Below, one piece after another: positions 1-7,674 of a DNA stretch of 60,364 bases. A program made the position numbers and the translations under genes. Under the pieces are notes generated by a model. It searched no databases. It had not been told where the DNA came from and was given only the letters and a program-made list of their open reading frames with translations. Each line of letters opens with the position of its first letter. The stretch's first letter is position 1. This stretch comes from an uncultured Atopobiaceae bacterium (GTDB lineage: Bacteria > Actinomycetota > Coriobacteriia > Coriobacteriales > Atopobiaceae), in NCBI GenBank assembly GCA_944320385.1, contig CALUHH010000013.1:1-60364 (forward strand), written 5' to 3'.

Positions 1-82
1 CGATCCGGCAGGCCCGAGAGGGGCTCGCGGAGGCGGCGTAGCCGGAATAGTCCGGAAAAACGTCCGGGGTCCCCTCCTGCGG

Positions 83-113
83 TGTGACATTTTAACCTGT
101 CCAAATTGTCACA
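83..113. repeat. small inverted repeat, left edge
   Basis: TGTGACA at 83-89 is mirrored by TGTCACA at 107-113 around a 17-base centre. It lies beyond the 3' end of the leftward stress-protein gene, so it could be a terminator or an operator for a gene off the left edge. A second small hairpin (TCCGGA with TCCGG) lies at about 51-77. Bases 1-134 hold no gene I can support. Confidence 0.35.
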
Positions 114-134
114 TGCCGGCCCGTGTCGTGCCCG

Positions 135-611
135 CTACTTCACCGTGAGCACCGGCACGTCGACGGAGCGCAGCACGCCAAAGCTCACGCTGCCGAGCAT
201 GCCCCGCAGCGCGCCCAGGCCGCGCCGCCCCATGACCACGAGGTCGATGTCGCGGCTGGTCACGTAGTCGACGATGCCCTCGAGCGCGGAGTCGGAGATG
301 ACCGCGTTGGCCACGATCTTGCACTGCGCGTCGTCGCGGGACTCGTCCACCACCTGCTGGATGTCGGCCACCGTGCTCTGCACCACCGAGTCGAGGATGC
401 GCTCGTAGGTCGAGGGGTCGCCGACCGCATACGGCGTGTCGAGGCCGATGTCGCCCAGGAGCGTGGGGTTGGGCAGGGACGACGAGGGGATGACGGTCAC
501 CACGTGCACCTTTGCCTCGGGGTAGGGGCCGGCCAGGCCAAGTGCGATGTGCAGGGCGCTTTTTGCGTGGTCGGACTCGTCGTAGGGAACCAGGATGTTT
601 TTAAAGTACAT
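135..611 (-). CDS. universal stress protein (UspA family)
   Basis: This encodes 158 residues, the usual length for a single UspA domain, a cytosolic nucleotide-binding fold linked to stress survival. The N-terminus MYFKNILVPYDESDHA carries the family's first beta strand and conserved Asp. The C-terminal part GRRGLGALRGMLGSVS is the ATP-binding G-2X-G-9X-G-S/T signature, followed by the closing strand VPVLTVK. The ATG at 609-611 is the natural start. The gene stands alone, facing away from the hydrolase gene to its right. Stress signal and nucleotide binding are inferred from the family, not shown here. Confidence 0.9.
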   Translation of the reverse strand: MYFKNILVPYDESDHAKSALHIALGLAGPYPEAKVHVVTVIPSSSLPNPTLLGDIGLDTPYAVGDPSTYERILDSVVQSTVADIQQVVDESRDDAQCKIVANAVISDSALEGIVDYVTSRDIDLVVMGRRGLGALRGMLGSVSFGVLRSVDVPVLTVK

Positions 612-714
612 GGTTACCTCCTCGTGCCGGAGCTGGCGCTTATCGGCGTTTATACCCGCTGCCCGGCGGCGCTTTCGACGTGTCGGCCAGCGCGGCCGAC
701 TCGTCCGCGGGCGT

Positions 715-745
715 ATGATACGAAGGGACAGTCCCTTCGTATCAT
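715..745. repeat. 31-bp perfect palindrome just before an RBS (GGGACAGTCCC family, copy A1)
   Basis: Two perfect 15-base arms (ATGATACGAAGGGAC and its complement) surround a single A at 730. The palindrome ends three bases before the GGAGG ribosome binding site at 749-753 of the following gene. Copies A2 and A3 have the same placement. The role is unknown: 5' hairpin, operator, or REP-like repeat. Confidence 0.9.
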
Positions 746-763
746 TCTGGAGGCGAGAAGAGC

Positions 764-1600
764 GTGCGCGTCACGGTGCTGATGGAGAACTGCACGCCGT
801 CGAGCCGCCTGGCGGCCCGGCACGGCCTGTCGCTGTGGATCGAGCTCGCCGACGGCAGGCGCGTCCTGTTTGACACGGGCCCGGACGACGCCTTTCTCGC
901 CAACGCCCGCACGCTCGGCGTGGACGTGACCACGGCCGACCTGGCGGTGCTCTCCCACGGGCACTACGACCACGGCGGCGGCCTGCGCGCCTTTCTCGAC
1001 GCGTGCGCCCAGGCGGGGCGCGACGTGCCCGTCTACGTGCGCGAGCATGCCTTCGAAAAGCACGTCTCCGGCACGCCGGAGCGTCACCACGCGATCGGGC
1101 TGGACCCGGCGCTTGCGGCGGACCCGCGCGTGGTCGCGGTGGGCGAGAAGCACGAGGTGGGCGACGGGCTCACGCTCTTCTCGACCGCGCGGCGCGACCA
1201 CCCGGCGGCACGGTCCAACCGACGCCTGATGGAGCTGGTGGGCGGGGAGCCCGCGCCGGACCGCTTCCTGCACGAGCAGAGCCTGCTGGTCGTCGAGGAT
1301 GGCCGCCGCTACCTGGTCTCCGGCTGCTCGCACGGGGGCATCCTCAACATCATGGACGCCGCGGAGGAGCTGGCGGGCGGCCCGCTCGACGCCGTGGTCG
1401 CGGGCTTTCACCTGATGGACCCGAGCGGCGGCACGGTGGAGGACCCCGAGCTCACGCGCGCGCTCGCGGCCGAGCTCGCCGCGCGGCCCGCGCGCTACCT
1501 CACGTTCCACTGCACCGGGACCGACGCGTTTGCCCTGCTGCGCGACGCGCTGCACGAGCGCGCGGGCTACCTGCACGTGGGGAGCCGCGCGGAGCTCTAG
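764..1600 (+). CDS. metallo-beta-lactamase-fold hydrolase
   Basis: This 278-residue protein has a complete MBL-fold metal site. LSHGHYDHGGGL (about residues 66-77) is the HxHxDH motif, FDTG precedes it, and later SGCSHGG and TFHCTG supply further histidines. The arrangement resembles proteins annotated as dihydropterin-ribofuranosylaminobenzene phosphate synthases, but the substrate of most such bacterial enzymes is unknown. It starts at GTG 764, with GGAGG ten bases upstream directly after palindrome A1. It has no signal peptide, so it is probably cytosolic. It is monocistronic and followed by a large repeat element. Confidence 0.85.
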   Translation: MRVTVLMENCTPSSRLAARHGLSLWIELADGRRVLFDTGPDDAFLANARTLGVDVTTADLAVLSHGHYDHGGGLRAFLDACAQAGRDVPVYVREHAFEKHVSGTPERHHAIGLDPALAADPRVVAVGEKHEVGDGLTLFSTARRDHPAARSNRRLMELVGGEPAPDRFLHEQSLLVVEDGRRYLVSGCSHGGILNIMDAAEELAGGPLDAVVAGFHLMDPSGGTVEDPELTRALAAELAARPARYLTFHCTGTDAFALLRDALHERAGYLHVGSRAEL

Positions 1601-1604
1601 GCCA

Positions 1605-1789
1605 GGCGGTGTGCACGTTCCTGGGCGGTGTGCGCACGCTTGGGCGTTGTGTACACTGTCCCGTTTCTGAAATGAGGTCCTTCTCGGCAAAACGCCTGGT
1701 AGATTAGCTGCCGAGAAGTGCGCACACCTGGGGGGAGTGCGCACAACGCCAAGGAACGTGCACAACGCCGAGAAGTGCGCACAACGCCC
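1605..1789. repeat. complex inverted-repeat element, GGCGTTGTGTACAC arm family (D1)
   Basis: Three left copies of a GGCGTTGTGYRCAC-like word face three to four right copies of its complement. Spacers are mirrored too: GTGCACGTTCCT on the left matches AGGAACGTGCAC on the right. The centre runs from GTCCTTCTCGGC at 1677 to GCCGAGAAGTG at about 1708. Related elements are at 35340-35496, 41130-41277 and 59809-59977. Function unknown. Confidence 0.85.
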
Positions 1790-1851
1790 GGCCGCTTTGG
1801 CCCGCCCCGGCAGGCGCGCTACAATCGTCCTAGTCGACTCTGGGAGGTCCG

Positions 1852-2055
1852 ATGCAGTTTCTTGGTGCGCTCGTTGCGCTGCTCATCGTTGCGTTTGTCG
1901 TGTCGCTCGTGGTGTCGTTCCTGGTGAACATCGTGGCCGGGGCGCTCTCTCTGCTGCCGGCGATCTTTGTCATCGTGGTTATCTGGTTCTTCGTGCGCGG
2001 CGGGAAGATTCACGTGGAGTTCCCCGACCGCGACGACCGCAATCGCCTCAACTAG
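1852..2055 (+). CDS. small two-segment membrane protein
   Basis: This 67-residue protein is almost wholly hydrophobic. Residues about 3-30 and 33-48 (LLPAIFVIVVIWFFV) look like two membrane segments, followed by a charged tail ending DRDDRNRLN. GGGAGG six bases before the ATG is a strong ribosome binding site. The Nudix gene follows 13 bases later on the same strand, so the two are probably co-transcribed. I do not recognise the family and assign no function. Confidence 0.7.
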   Translation: MQFLGALVALLIVAFVVSLVVSFLVNIVAGALSLLPAIFVIVVIWFFVRGGKIHVEFPDRDDRNRLN

Positions 2056-2068
2056 GGGCGAGAAGGAC

Positions 2069-2572
2069 ATGGCGACGCCCGAGTTCATCCTGCGCCTGCG
2101 CGAGAAGATCGGCCACGACCTGTTGTGGCTCATCGGCGTGACGGCCTATGTGGAGGACCCCGAGGGGCGCGTCCTTCTCGGCCGGCGCGCCGACACCGGC
2201 GAGTGGGCGCTCGTCTATGGCATCAACGAGCCGGGCGAGGAGCCGGCGGACACCGTGATTCGTGAGGTCGCCGAGGAGACGGGCGTGGACGTGGTGCCCG
2301 TCGCGCTGGCGAGCGTGAAGGCGGGGCGTCGCATGACGGTCTACGCCAACGGCGACCAGACGCAGTACCTGGACCTGAGCTTCGTCTGTCGGCTTGCCGA
2401 GGGCGGCAGCGCAGAGCCGCGCGTGGCCGACGACGAGAGCCTGGAGGTGGGCTGGTTTTCGCCGGACGCGCTGCCCGAGCCGCTCGCTGCGTCGACGGTC
2501 GAGCGCATGGCGCACATCGCCGCGTGGCGCGAGGCGGGCGCCGGGGCCGCGCTCTTCTCGTTTGGCGGCTAG
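2069..2572 (+). CDS. Nudix hydrolase
   Basis: A 167-residue protein with a full Nudix box, G-x5-E-x7-REVAEETGV, beginning at GINEPGEEPADT. It would hydrolyse a nucleoside-diphosphate-linked substrate with Mg bound by the box glutamates. The N-terminal helix (FILRLREKIGHDLLWLIGV) and the DLSFVCRLAEG strand match the subgroup annotated generically as NUDIX domain proteins; the substrate is unknown. I chose the ATG at 2069 because AGAAGG lies just ahead of it. That stretch is itself a copy of the dispersed motif (CGAGAAGGAC, 2059-2068). Confidence 0.9.
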   Translation: MATPEFILRLREKIGHDLLWLIGVTAYVEDPEGRVLLGRRADTGEWALVYGINEPGEEPADTVIREVAEETGVDVVPVALASVKAGRRMTVYANGDQTQYLDLSFVCRLAEGGSAEPRVADDESLEVGWFSPDALPEPLAASTVERMAHIAAWREAGAGAALFSFGG

Positions 2573-2602
2573 CCGACGCCCTTCTCGCCCCCCGCGCGCT
2601 GC

Positions 2603-2724
2603 TTGAGGGTATGTACACCCCTACGGGACGCTCGTTCTTCTCGGCAGCTTATCTACCTGCGCGTTTGCAACCAGCCAAAACCCGGCGAGTGTACATACCC
2701 TCGGGGCGGGTGCACATACCCTCA
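2603..2724. repeat. inverted-repeat element, TGAGGGTATGTACA arm family (D2)
   Basis: One left arm (TGAGGGTATGTACAC, 2604-2618) faces two right arms (GTGTACATACCCTC at 2689-2702 and GTGCACATACCCTCA at 2710-2724). The centre has GTTCTTCTCG at 2635-2644 and CTACCTGCGCGTTTGC. Sister elements are at 21031-21152, 23780-23922 and 57066-57217. It lies between convergent genes. Confidence 0.85.
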
Positions 2725-2752
2725 GAGGGATGCCCGCCTGGGGCCGGGAGCG

Positions 2753-3151
2753 CTACCAGCGGATCGTGTACGGGTCGGCCGTGAACGAGCAGAAGGTGGC
2801 GGTGACGTTCTCCAGCGCAAAGACCTCGCAGTTGCCGTCGTCGGCGGCGTACATGGGCTGCAGCTCGGGATACTCCGCGAGCACGGCCTCGCGCGCCTCC
2901 AGGCGGTCGTCGAGCACGGCGTCGGCCGTGACGCGCAGCCACGTGCCGTCGGTGCCGGTCGCGCAGATTGCCACGCGCGGGTGGGCGAGCATCTGCTCGG
3001 AGACGGGCTTCACGCGCCCGGTCTGGATGTAGAGCTTGCCCTCGAACTTTGCGATGGTCCCAAAGGGCCGGACCTGCGGGTTGCCCGCCTCGTCGACGGT
3101 TGCCAGGAAGTAGGTGGGGTTGGCCTTGAGGTATGCGAGGACCTCGTCCAT
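2753..3151 (-). CDS. pyridoxamine 5'-phosphate oxidase-family flavoprotein
   Basis: 132 residues with the short PPOx-like split-barrel pattern: MDEVLAYLKANPTYFLATVD at the start, then GNPQVRPFGTI and GKLYIQTGRVKPVSEQM. Family members bind FMN or related flavins and reduce small electrophiles or cofactors; the substrate cannot be read from sequence. The ATG at 3149-3151 is preferred over upstream starts because a GGAG ribosome site precedes it and homology begins there. It is the last gene of a leftward run with the membrane protein and XRE regulator. Confidence 0.85.
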   Translation of the reverse strand: MDEVLAYLKANPTYFLATVDEAGNPQVRPFGTIAKFEGKLYIQTGRVKPVSEQMLAHPRVAICATGTDGTWLRVTADAVLDDRLEAREAVLAEYPELQPMYAADDGNCEVFALENVTATFCSFTADPYTIRW

Positions 3152-3188
3152 GGGCGCTCCTCTCGCGTTGACGGTCGTTGGCGCTACT

Positions 3189-3683
3189 TTACTCCGCCTC
3201 GGGGGCGGCAAGGCGCCGCTTGTAGTAGATCTTCACGCCGAGCAGGACGAGCGCGAGAAAAACCAGCGTGGCCGCCACGGTGACCATGGACTCAAAGCTC
3301 ACGAGCGCCCCGGCGAGGACGGCGATCACGGCAAGGGCGGGCATCAGCTGAACGTAGGTGCGCGCGGTCTCGCGCTCCGTGTGGGCGCGCAGCTCGTCGT
3401 GCTCTCGCGCCTGGAAGCGGCGCAGCTCGGCGTCGTCTGAGAGGGCGCGCTGAAGGCTGTGGGCCTGGCGCGCGGTGATGGCTCCGGCGACGATGAAGAT
3501 GCCCATGATGAATCCCGAGAGAAAGCCCGAGGCGCGCAGGTCCGCGTGCAGGGCAGGGAGTTGGTCGGACATGGTGAGCGCGAGCAGGGCCGCCCACGCA
3601 ACGAGGATGACGGCGAGCAAGATCCTCTCGCGACGCAGGCGACGGCGGACGGTGGCGCGCAGCGCTTCGGCAGTGCTCTTCAT
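3189..3683 (-). CDS. four-segment membrane protein paired with an XRE regulator
   Basis: About 164 residues. A basic N-terminus (LRATVRRRLRRERI) leads into hydrophobic segments near residues 22-38, 55-71, 112-130 and 133-150, with an acidic loop between the second and third. The ATG at 3681-3683 sits well behind the GAGGAG ribosome site. A GTG at 3692 would overlap the regulator's stop (GTGA) and is possible. Pairing of a small XRE repressor with such an integral membrane protein is common in Gram-positive bacteria, but the function is generally unknown. Confidence 0.75.
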   Translation of the reverse strand: MKSTAEALRATVRRRLRRERILLAVILVAWAALLALTMSDQLPALHADLRASGFLSGFIMGIFIVAGAITARQAHSLQRALSDDAELRRFQAREHDELRAHTERETARTYVQLMPALAVIAVLAGALVSFESMVTVAATLVFLALVLLGVKIYYKRRLAAPEAE

Positions 3684-3688
3684 GGCAA

Positions 3689-3898
3689 TCACAGCTCCTC
3701 GTCTATCTCGGAAAAGTCAAAGACGTCCTCGATCGTGAGGCCAAAGTACCGAGCGATCTTGTAGGCGAGCGGCAGCGAGGCGGTGTACTTGCCCACCTCG
3801 ATCGACGTGATGGTCTGCCGCGTGGTTCCCACGGCGTCGGCGAGCTCGGCCTGGCTCATCTTGCGATCACGGCGCAGCTCCTTGATGCGCGTTCGCAT
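3689..3898 (-). CDS. XRE-family transcriptional regulator (69 residues)
   Basis: A compact Cro/CI helix-turn-helix: MRTRIKELRRDRKMSQAELA, then VGTTRQTITSIEVGKY as the recognition segment, and the typical end YFGLTIEDVFDF. It probably represses its own operon: the promoter immediately upstream carries a palindrome and further half-sites (see 3923-3986). The ATG at 3896-3898 has GAGGAGG in front. A longer reading to 3964 would run through the operator and is rejected. It is translationally close to, or coupled with, the following membrane protein. Confidence 0.9.
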   Translation of the reverse strand: MRTRIKELRRDRKMSQAELADAVGTTRQTITSIEVGKYTASLPLAYKIARYFGLTIEDVFDFSEIDEEL

Positions 3899-3922
3899 GG
3901 GCCTCCTCTCGTGCCGGTGATA

Positions 3923-3986
3923 TGCAAAGCCAGCTTTGCAGTTCAAGCATAGTACGCTTTGCAAGATATGACAAGTAAGCTTTGCA
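3923..3986 (-). promoter_or_regulatory. promoter and operator of the XRE operon
   Basis: Read leftward, TTGTCA (3969-3974) and TATGCT (3946-3951) are separated by exactly 17 bases, a good sigma-70-type promoter. GCTTTGCA occurs at 3933-3940, 3956-3963 (between -35 and -10) and 3979-3986. The first copy pairs with TGCAAAGC at 3923-3930 as an 8-base palindrome. These are very likely autoregulatory XRE sites. Confidence 0.7.
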
Positions 3987-4010
3987 TAATTAGGTGACGA
4001 GAAATACCTG

Positions 4011-4128
4011 GTGCCGGAATACCGACATCTGAGCGCCGCGGTGCCGGATTCCCGACATATGTGTCCGAAAGGTGCGAGAATCTCGACACCTGCGCGTTCT
4101 CGATACGCAGATGTCGGTAATCCGGCAC
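4011..4128. repeat. inverted-repeat element, GTGCCGGAATACCGACAT arm family (D10)
   Basis: Left copies at 4011-4031 and 4041-4061 face one right copy at 4108-4128, which matches the first left copy at 20 of 21 positions when reversed. The centre holds GAGAATCTCGACACCTGCGCG, similar to the CCTGCG cores of other elements. A GTTCTTCTCG copy follows at 4153. The rest of 4129-4230 shows nothing else I can name. Confidence 0.8.
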
Positions 4129-4230
4129 CGCCTCAACGGCGGTCGGCGCCAAGTTCTTCTCGTCCGCGGCTTACGTCGCACTGACAGCGCTGTGTCACCA
4201 TGGGGCCAACGAGCGAGAGAGGAGGCGAGC

Positions 4231-5355
4231 GTGGAGTTCTTCTTGGTGCTTCCGACGCTGGGGGCGTGGATCTCGGAGGCCACGGGAATCGTGAGCGCGG
4301 AGGACGCGACCAACGCGGTCTACATGTTCGTGTTCCTGGGGATTCCGGCGATCATTTTGCTGGTCTCGATGGCCGCGGCGCGCGGCCGCCGCCGGCGCGG
4401 CGAGAACCGCGAGGGCGTTGCGACCTTCTTGGACGAGGAGCTCGACGAGATGCCGGCCGATGTCACGCCTGAGGAGCTCTGCCCGTTTTACGCCGGTGAC
4501 GTGAACGGTCGCGCGGTCGCGCTCGAGGTGCTCGCGCTGTGGCGCGACGGCGCCCTCGACCTCGCGCCCACCGCGTCGCTCGACCAGGGCGCCTGGAGAA
4601 TCGAGCTGCTCGACACGTCAGCCATGGCTTCCGGCGGCCTGCGCGGCGCCATTGCCCACCTGCTCTTTGTCGATGGCGGTCGGGTCACGTCCCCCGCCGC
4701 GATCATGCTGTCTGCTGCCCGCAGCCCCCAGCGCGTCGAGGGCGAGTACAGCTCCGTCAAGAGATGCGCGGATCAGGCGGCCGAAGAGCGCGGCCTCAGT
4801 CTCTCGACGGGCCGCGGCACGAGCGGCCTGCTGGCGGCGGTGGCGGTCGTGGTCGCGATCATAGGCGCGATGTCCCTGTCTCAGACGACGCTCGGGATCG
4901 GGGCGATCGCGGCGCTGATCGGCGGCATGTTTCTCGTGTTTCTCGCCCAGAGCAACCTGGCCGCGGAGCGCACGAGCGACACAGGTGCAGATCTTATTGC
5001 CCGGGCGGACGCGCACCGCCGCTGGATCATCAGGCGCGCGAGCTCGGGGCAGGGCATCTCCGGCATGCGCGAGCGCGTCGACCGGACGCTGCGCTTTGCG
5101 CTTGCCCTCGGGATTGACGAGAAGGTCGTGCGCGCCCTGGCGCACGACGCGGGGGCGGAGGAGCTCGAGTGGTTCCTCAGCCCGCCGCGCGAGGGCTGGC
5201 CGTCCCCGCTCGAGACGCCCGCCGCACCGGCGTGGTACGTGCCCTACGCGCAGCTTCACGGCAAGGGGAGGGGTACGCCACCCGTGCCGCCGCCCTCCGA
5301 CGCGGCGACCCGTCGGGGCGCCCGGCCGGGCAAGGGCGGTCCGCGCGCTGGCTAG
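4231..5355 (+). CDS. membrane protein of unknown function
   Basis: 374 residues from GTG 4231, which follows a strong GAGAGGAGG. There is a membrane segment near residues 30-50, then a basic patch (RGRRRRGENR) and a soluble domain of about 140 residues. Two adjacent membrane segments follow near 196-240, then a cytoplasmic helical domain and a disordered, proline- and arginine-rich tail. The layout loosely resembles the C-terminal half of DUF2207-type membrane proteins, but I cannot confirm this. It converges on the TetR gene with only four bases between stop codons. Confidence 0.65.
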   Translation: MEFFLVLPTLGAWISEATGIVSAEDATNAVYMFVFLGIPAIILLVSMAAARGRRRRGENREGVATFLDEELDEMPADVTPEELCPFYAGDVNGRAVALEVLALWRDGALDLAPTASLDQGAWRIELLDTSAMASGGLRGAIAHLLFVDGGRVTSPAAIMLSAARSPQRVEGEYSSVKRCADQAAEERGLSLSTGRGTSGLLAAVAVVVAIIGAMSLSQTTLGIGAIAALIGGMFLVFLAQSNLAAERTSDTGADLIARADAHRRWIIRRASSGQGISGMRERVDRTLRFALALGIDEKVVRALAHDAGAEELEWFLSPPREGWPSPLETPAAPAWYVPYAQLHGKGRGTPPVPPPSDAATRRGARPGKGGPRAG

Positions 5356-5359
5356 CGCG

Positions 5360-6001
5360 CTACCGCGCGTAGTGGTCGAGGCACATCCCGATGAAGTCGC
5401 GCATCTCGGCGCGGAAGTCCGTCTCGGGTCGCTCAATCCGGAGCCGCTCGAGCGCCTCGGCGATGAGCGGGTTGCTCCAGCAGCCGCTGACCAGGCCGGT
5501 GGCGTGGTAGTAGATGGTGACGAGCAGGGGCTCGACGCGCTCGGGCGCGATGTTGAGGATGAGGGGCAGGTGCTCGCGCATCTGCGCCACGTGGTCGTAG
5601 TAGGTGCGCTTGAAGACCATGAGGCGCTCGATGGTGACGTTGGTCTCCACGATCGTGGTGAGCAGGTCGCCCAGGCGGAAGTACTCCTGATGCGCGTTGG
5701 CGATGCCCGCCCAGACCTCGGCCACGGTGTCCGGTGCGAGGCCGCAGCCCTCTGGCAGGGCGGTGAGCAGCGCGTTGAAGTAGGAGTCCATCTCGTCGGC
5801 GGTCAGGAGCAGGAAGACCTCCTCCTTGGTGCTGACGTACTTGTACAGGTTGGCGCGCGACCAGCCGAGCTCGTCGGCGATCGTCGTGAGCGTGATCTCG
5901 TGGTAGGGGCGCGCGGCAAACTGCCTGCGGACGGCCCCCTTAATCTCCTCGAGGCGCTGCCCCTTCTGCTCGGCGCTGCGCGCTCGGATGAACTCTGCCA
6001 T
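5360..6001 (-). CDS. TetR-family transcriptional regulator
   Basis: 213 residues. The N-terminal helix-turn-helix (ITLTTIADELGWSRANLYKY, about residues 37-56) is classic TetR, followed by STKEEVFLLL. The C-terminal ligand domain resembles the TetR_C_17-type group. It is divergent from the flavodoxin lipoprotein gene, with a 166-base shared control region. A TATACT -10 box (complement at 6028-6033) lies ahead of this gene. It probably controls the neighbouring redox genes and itself; the ligand is unknown. Confidence 0.9.
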   Translation of the reverse strand: MAEFIRARSAEQKGQRLEEIKGAVRRQFAARPYHEITLTTIADELGWSRANLYKYVSTKEEVFLLLTADEMDSYFNALLTALPEGCGLAPDTVAEVWAGIANAHQEYFRLGDLLTTIVETNVTIERLMVFKRTYYDHVAQMREHLPLILNIAPERVEPLLVTIYYHATGLVSGCWSNPLIAEALERLRIERPETDFRAEMRDFIGMCLDHYAR

Positions 6002-6062
6002 GACTCCTCCAAACCGTGTACGAGGAAAGTATACCGCAGCTTATCGAGAAAATAAGAAAAAC

Positions 6063-6106
6063 AACGTCACCTAACCATTGACAAGATACGCAACGCCACG
6101 TAACTT
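6063..6106 (+). promoter_or_regulatory. candidate promoter with direct-repeat operator for the flavodoxin gene
   Basis: AACGTCACCTAAC (6063-6075) is repeated as AACGCCACGTAAC (6092-6104). TTGACA at 6079-6084 lies between them, and a weak TAACTT follows 16 bases later at 6101-6106. The repeats bracket the presumed -35/-10 region, as expected for binding by the divergent TetR protein. This is inference from position. Confidence 0.4.
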
Positions 6107-6115
6107 AAGACCTGT

Positions 6116-6138
6116 TAATTGGGGACAGTCCCCAATTA
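6116..6138. repeat. 23-bp palindrome, TAATTGGGGACAGTCCCC family (B1)
   Basis: TAATTGGGGAC, A, GTCCCCAATTA is perfect. It is followed by AGCACAAAGGTTTGATGTA, which is also the spacer of the double element at 12303-12373, so this looks like half of that element. It lies in the 5' region of the flavodoxin gene. Confidence 0.9.
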
Positions 6139-6167
6139 GCACAAAGGTTTGATGTAGGTAGAAGAAC

Positions 6168-6791
6168 ATGCTGACGAGAAGGAACTTCCTGGCAGTTGCC
6201 ACTGTCACCGCGACCGCGTTCCTGGCCGGTTGCTCTGGCGAGAAGGACGAGGTGCCTGCTGCAGCTCCGGCAACGGAGCCGGCTGAGGAGACTCCCGCGG
6301 CGGATGCCGCTCCCACCGGCAACGTGCTCGTCGCGTACTTCTCGGCTACGGGCAACACGGCCGGGGTCGCGGAGGCCATCGCCGGGCGGTTGGGCGCGGA
6401 CGTCTGGGAGATCGAGGTGGCGCAGCCCTACACCGAGGCGGACCTCAACTACAACGACGACGCCTCCCGCACGAGCGTCGAGTGCTCGGACGGGACCAAC
6501 CCCGAGCTCGCGCAGGTCACGCCCGACGGCTGGGCCGACTACGACACGGTCCTTCTCGGCTATCCGATCTGGTGGGGTGAGGCGGCCTGGCCGTTGCGCA
6601 CGTTCGTGGCGGGCAACGACTTTGGCGAGAAGACCGTGATGCCGTTCTGCACCTCTGGCTCCTCAGGCATCGGGGGCAGCGCCGAGCGCCTTGCGGAGCT
6701 CGCCGGCACCGGCAACTGGCTCGAGGGCGAGCGCTTCTCTGCCGGTGCCGGCGATGATGCGGCGGCCTGGGCCGCCGGCCTGGGGCTGTAG
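6168..6791 (+). CDS. exported flavodoxin lipoprotein with Tat-like signal
   Basis: 207 residues. The start MLTRRNFLAVATVTATAFLA is a Tat-type signal (RRNF) running into a lipobox (LAGC, Cys at about 21). A low-complexity Ala/Pro/Glu linker to about residue 50 contains a GEKD from the dispersed DNA motif. The flavodoxin domain follows, with FSATGNTAGVAEAIAGRLG as the FMN phosphate loop and YPIWWGEAAWPLRTF further on. It is probably a membrane-anchored electron carrier outside the cytoplasm, folded with FMN before Tat export; tatB/tatC are in this window. It is followed at 13 bases by an FMN reductase. Confidence 0.9.
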   Translation: MLTRRNFLAVATVTATAFLAGCSGEKDEVPAAAPATEPAEETPAADAAPTGNVLVAYFSATGNTAGVAEAIAGRLGADVWEIEVAQPYTEADLNYNDDASRTSVECSDGTNPELAQVTPDGWADYDTVLLGYPIWWGEAAWPLRTFVAGNDFGEKTVMPFCTSGSSGIGGSAERLAELAGTGNWLEGERFSAGAGDDAAAWAAGLGL

Positions 6792-6804
6792 GAGGGGGAA
6801 GATC

Positions 6805-7341
6805 ATGAACGTCGTCATCTTGCAGGGGAGCCCCAACCGCGACGGCTCCACCGCCATCCTCTGCGAGGAGTTCGCGCGCGGGGCGCGCCAGGCGGGACAC
6901 ACGGTTGAGCGCATCGACGTGGCGCAGGCGGACGTGAGGCCCTGCACGGGCTGCGTTGCCTGCGGCTACGGCGCGCGCCCGTGCGTCCAGCGCGACGGCA
7001 TGGCGGCGATACTCGAGAAGATCCTCACCGCCGACGTGCTGGCCCTGGCGACCCCGCTCTACTACTACGCGATGACGGCTCAGCTCAAGGCCGTGATCGA
7101 CCGGTTCTGCTCGGCCAACTCCGCCATCACCGCGCGGCGCCTGCGCTCCGTTCTTCTCGCCGTGGCGTGGAACGCGGACAGCTGGACCTTCGACGCGCTT
7201 GAGGCTCACTACGACACGCTGGTCCGCTATCTCGACCTGAGAGACTGCGGCCGCGTGCTCGGCTACGGCTGCGGCACGCCGTCCATGACGCGCGCCACGG
7301 ATGCCCCGCAGCATGCCTTCGAGCTGGGGCGCTCGCTGTAA
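6805..7341 (+). CDS. NADPH-dependent FMN reductase / iron-sulfur flavoprotein-like
   Basis: 178 residues with a flavodoxin-like fold: MNVVILQGSPNRDGST is the FMN phosphate loop. CTGCVACGYGARPC supplies a cysteine cluster typical of iron-sulfur-flavoprotein relatives, and TPLYYYAMTAQLKAVIDRF is the conserved central segment. The ATG at 6805 follows GGAGGGGG. It is probably co-transcribed with the upstream flavodoxin lipoprotein and could feed electrons into it. Whether the Cys cluster binds a 4Fe-4S centre cannot be decided from sequence. Confidence 0.88.
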   Translation: MNVVILQGSPNRDGSTAILCEEFARGARQAGHTVERIDVAQADVRPCTGCVACGYGARPCVQRDGMAAILEKILTADVLALATPLYYYAMTAQLKAVIDRFCSANSAITARRLRSVLLAVAWNADSWTFDALEAHYDTLVRYLDLRDCGRVLGYGCGTPSMTRATDAPQHAFELGRSL

Positions 7342-7399
7342 AGGGACGCGGCAGCCCCCGCGCTCCGTCATGCCATGTGTTACAACAGTGGGGGGATCG

Positions 7400-7636
7400 A
7401 TGGGGGCATGCGGCATGTGGCTGCTGGCGGCGGTTGGCTCGGCGCTCTTTGCGGGCGTGACGGCGGTTCTCGCCAAGCTCGGCGTGCGCGAGACGGACTC
7501 CGACCTGGTGACGGCGCTGCGCACGGGCGTGGTGCTGGCCTTCTCCGCGCTGGTGCTGCGCGAGCGGCTGCGGCGTCGCGAGCTGGGCGGTCTCGTGCTT
7601 CTGGTGGCGGGCACGCTTGCGATCGCCGCGGCGTGA
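7400..7636 (+). pseudogene. EamA-type transporter fragment with internal deletion
   Basis: 78 residues in an open frame. The first 40 (WLLAAVGSALFAGVTAVLAK, then LVTALRTGVV) match the start of an EamA domain. The remainder (LVLRERLRRRELGGLVLLVA, then GTLAIAAA) matches its end. The middle, about 60 residues and two to three membrane helices, is missing, so the usual ~140-residue five-helix domain is reduced to two or three helices. An in-frame deletion is the simplest reading. A functional short form cannot be excluded, because the frame is intact and GGGGG precedes the ATG. Confidence 0.6.
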
Positions 7637-7674
7637 GCGCGAGGGGAGGGCGAGAAGAACCTCGTGGGTTGTCC

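Noticed and set aside
650..1765. Long open frame of about 370 codons on the minus strand opposite the first MBL hydrolase
   Set aside because: Arg/His/Val-rich translation without family motifs; it mirrors a convincing gene on the plus strand. High GC makes such shadow frames common across the window.
2603..2724. The direct/inverted words in D-type elements as a CRISPR array
   Set aside because: Words are only 14-20 bases, occur as inverted arms around one centre, spacers are mirrored rather than unique, and no cas gene is present.
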